Source of the DNA: an uncultured Acetobacterium sp.
Lineage (GTDB): Bacteria > Bacillota > Clostridia > Eubacteriales > Eubacteriaceae
DNA length: 64,000 nucleotides
Direction: 5' to 3'
NCBI RefSeq assembly: GCF_963664135.1
Contig: NZ_OY760905.1
Coordinates: forward strand, 2,134,736-2,198,735
Positions within the stretch are counted from its first letter, which is position 1, and every line of letters begins with the position of its first letter. Below are positions 62,964 to 64,000 of the stretch, in pieces. A program made the translations under genes and the position numbers. Below the pieces are notes generated by a model. That model saw nothing but the letters and a program-made list of their open reading frames with translations, had not been told where the DNA came from and did not search any database.

Positions 62964-64000
62964 TTACAATTCCCGGGCAATCTCGTAGGCATCCCAAATG
63001 GCATACATAATGTTATTCACATGCCGGGAATCCCCGACGTTATAAACCGGTACCTTGCTGTTTATTTTAATCTGGTGATACAAGCTATCCTCCGGCTCAT
63101 AACCGATGGCAGTGATGATGGTATCCGCAAAAAGTTTAACCCCGCCATTTTCCGTATTGAGATTGATACTATCTTTGTCGATCTGTGAAACCCGGGTGTT
63201 TTTATAAATCATAACATGATGGAAGGCCAACTCATCTTTTAGCATGTCGTAATTCATAAATGGCATGCCATGAGGCCCTCCGGCAATATCCGGAGCCATT
63301 TCAACAATGGACACATCCTTACCTTGCTGGGCCAGCCATAATCCAGTTTCGCAACCCACCAGACCGCCACCAATAATCAGCACCTTTTGACCCACTGACT
63401 TTTTGCCAAGCAGGGCATCGCTGGCCGTAATGGTCTCTCTGACCTGACCAAAATTCCCGCTAATTGGTCGGGAACCGGTGGCCACCACGACAATGTCATC
63501 GCCCTGTCCCATAATCTTGTCGGGATCCATGGTCGTATTTTTCTTAACCATCACCTGGAGTAACTCCAGCTGCCGTTCATACCAGGCCAGCAGTTTTTTG
63601 TCATTGATCTTAAAATCCGGCACCGATCCGGGGATCAGGTTGCCGCCCAGCCGATCCGACTTTTCGCACAGAGTCACTTCATGCCCCCGGATGGCACAGA
63701 CCCGGGCCACTTCCATACCCGCCAGGCCGCCACCGATAACAAGCACTGTTTTCATTTGTGGTGCCGGCACAATTCCATAAATTTTTTCCCGGCCGACTTC
63801 AGGATTGACGGCACAACACAGTGGTCCATGGGAAATCCGACCCAGACAGCCTTCATGACAGGACAGACAGGGTCGTATTTCGTCCAGTTTTCCCTGTCGG
63901 ACCTTTTCCGGATAGTAGGGATCCGAAAGCAGCGGTCGGCCATAACTGACAATATCACAGGAATCCCCAATCGCTTCACAGGCCATCTCTGGGTCATCCA
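62964..64000 (-). CDS. NADH:flavin oxidoreductase / enoate (2,4-dienoyl-CoA) reductase, C-terminal part, cut by window edge
   Basis: The frame runs off the right edge, so only the last 345 residues are seen. They cover the end of an Old Yellow Enzyme barrel (GRPLLSDPYYPEKVRQG), a [4Fe-4S] motif CLSCHEGCLGR followed by a fourth Cys in LCCAVNP, and the FAD/NAD domain with VIGGGLAGMEVARV and IIGGGLVGCETGLWL. This plan matches 2,4-dienoyl-CoA reductase, 2-enoate reductase, trimethylamine dehydrogenase and BaiCD/BaiH. It could reduce unsaturated acids or aldehydes. Its substrate is not clear from this part. Confidence 0.88.
   Translation of the reverse strand, partial: DDPEMACEAIGDSCDIVSYGRPLLSDPYYPEKVRQGKLDEIRPCLSCHEGCLGRISHGPLCCAVNPEVGREKIYGIVPAPQMKTVLVIGGGLAGMEVARVCAIRGHEVTLCEKSDRLGGNLIPGSVPDFKINDKKLLAWYERQLELLQVMVKKNTTMDPDKIMGQGDDIVVVATGSRPISGNFGQVRETITASDALLGKKSVGQKVLIIGGGLVGCETGLWLAQQGKDVSIVEMAPDIAGGPHGMPFMNYDMLKDELAFHHVMIYKNTRVSQIDKDSINLNTENGGVKLFADTIITAIGYEPEDSLYHQIKINSKVPVYNVGDSRHVNNIMYAIWDAYEIAREL

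Noticed and set aside
1..64000. rRNA, tRNA, CRISPR arrays, insertion sequences and prophage genes
   Set aside because: None was recognised on either strand by reading; short or divergent tRNAs could still be missed without a dedicated search.

Overview
The window looks like a chromosomal segment of an anaerobic, acetogenic Firmicute, most likely Acetobacterium or a close relative in the Eubacteriaceae. That assignment is inference from gene content: a complete six-gene Rnf ferredoxin:NAD oxidoreductase, a caffeate/crotonobetaine-type enoyl-CoA reduction locus, an acetoin dehydrogenase operon under an AcoR-type regulator, two glutamine synthetases (types I and III) with an ANTAR protein, and a cobalamin riboswitch. 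No rRNA, tRNA, CRISPR array, phage or insertion sequence was recognised.

Layout. 1-2344 (minus): V-type ATPase subunits I (running off the left edge) and H. 2537-8040 (minus): RseC-like gene followed by rnfCDGEAB, closed by an intrinsic terminator. 8041-9287: AT-rich intergenic DNA with several inverted repeats. 9288-14291 (minus): EAL phosphodiesterase, pilB and pilT, linked by overlaps. 14405-20232 (minus): carAB and purA. 20580-25725: glnA plus an ANTAR pseudo-receiver protein (minus), a 75-residue unknown protein, and glnN (plus). 25966-30106 (minus): flavodoxin, a pair of membrane-type GTPases, a cytosolic 5'-nucleotidase. 30379-33043 (minus): a cobalamin-riboswitch-controlled operon of a zinc dehydrogenase, a TrpD-like phosphoribosyltransferase and a 68-residue protein. 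33167-38092 (minus): tocopherol-cyclase-like and DUF92 genes, a peroxiredoxin, and a CHASE4-PAS-GGDEF-HD-GYP protein. 38619-41411 (plus): promoter, TPP riboswitch and thiC, then a calcium-loop protein. 41540-53129: an MFS transporter, a LysR regulator, and a long minus-strand operon of two acyl-CoA dehydrogenases, CaiB-like CoA-transferase, EtfBA, MFS transporter, CoA ligase and an odd desulforedoxin-like protein. 53470-55491: Cache-GGDEF cyclase and a GNAT acetyltransferase. 55928-62889 (plus): acoR and acoABCL with a sigma-54 promoter. 62964-64000 (minus): an Old Yellow Enzyme-type reductase fragment.

How it fits together. Rnf couples reduced ferredoxin to NAD and an ion gradient. A V-type ATPase next door would exchange that gradient with ATP. 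The enoyl-CoA locus would import an unsaturated organic acid, activate it to a CoA ester and reduce it through EtfAB, which in this group often yields reduced ferredoxin for Rnf. Acetoin dehydrogenase gives acetyl-CoA plus NADH. Cyclic-di-GMP proteins occur three times, one of them in the same operon as pilus ATPases.

The parts most worth following up are the B12-repressed dehydrogenase/TrpD-like cassette, the enoyl-CoA locus with its divergent desulforedoxin-like protein and a candidate LysR box, the three-copy candidate AcoR site, an inverted pair of perfect DnaA boxes, and the competing hairpins upstream of carA.
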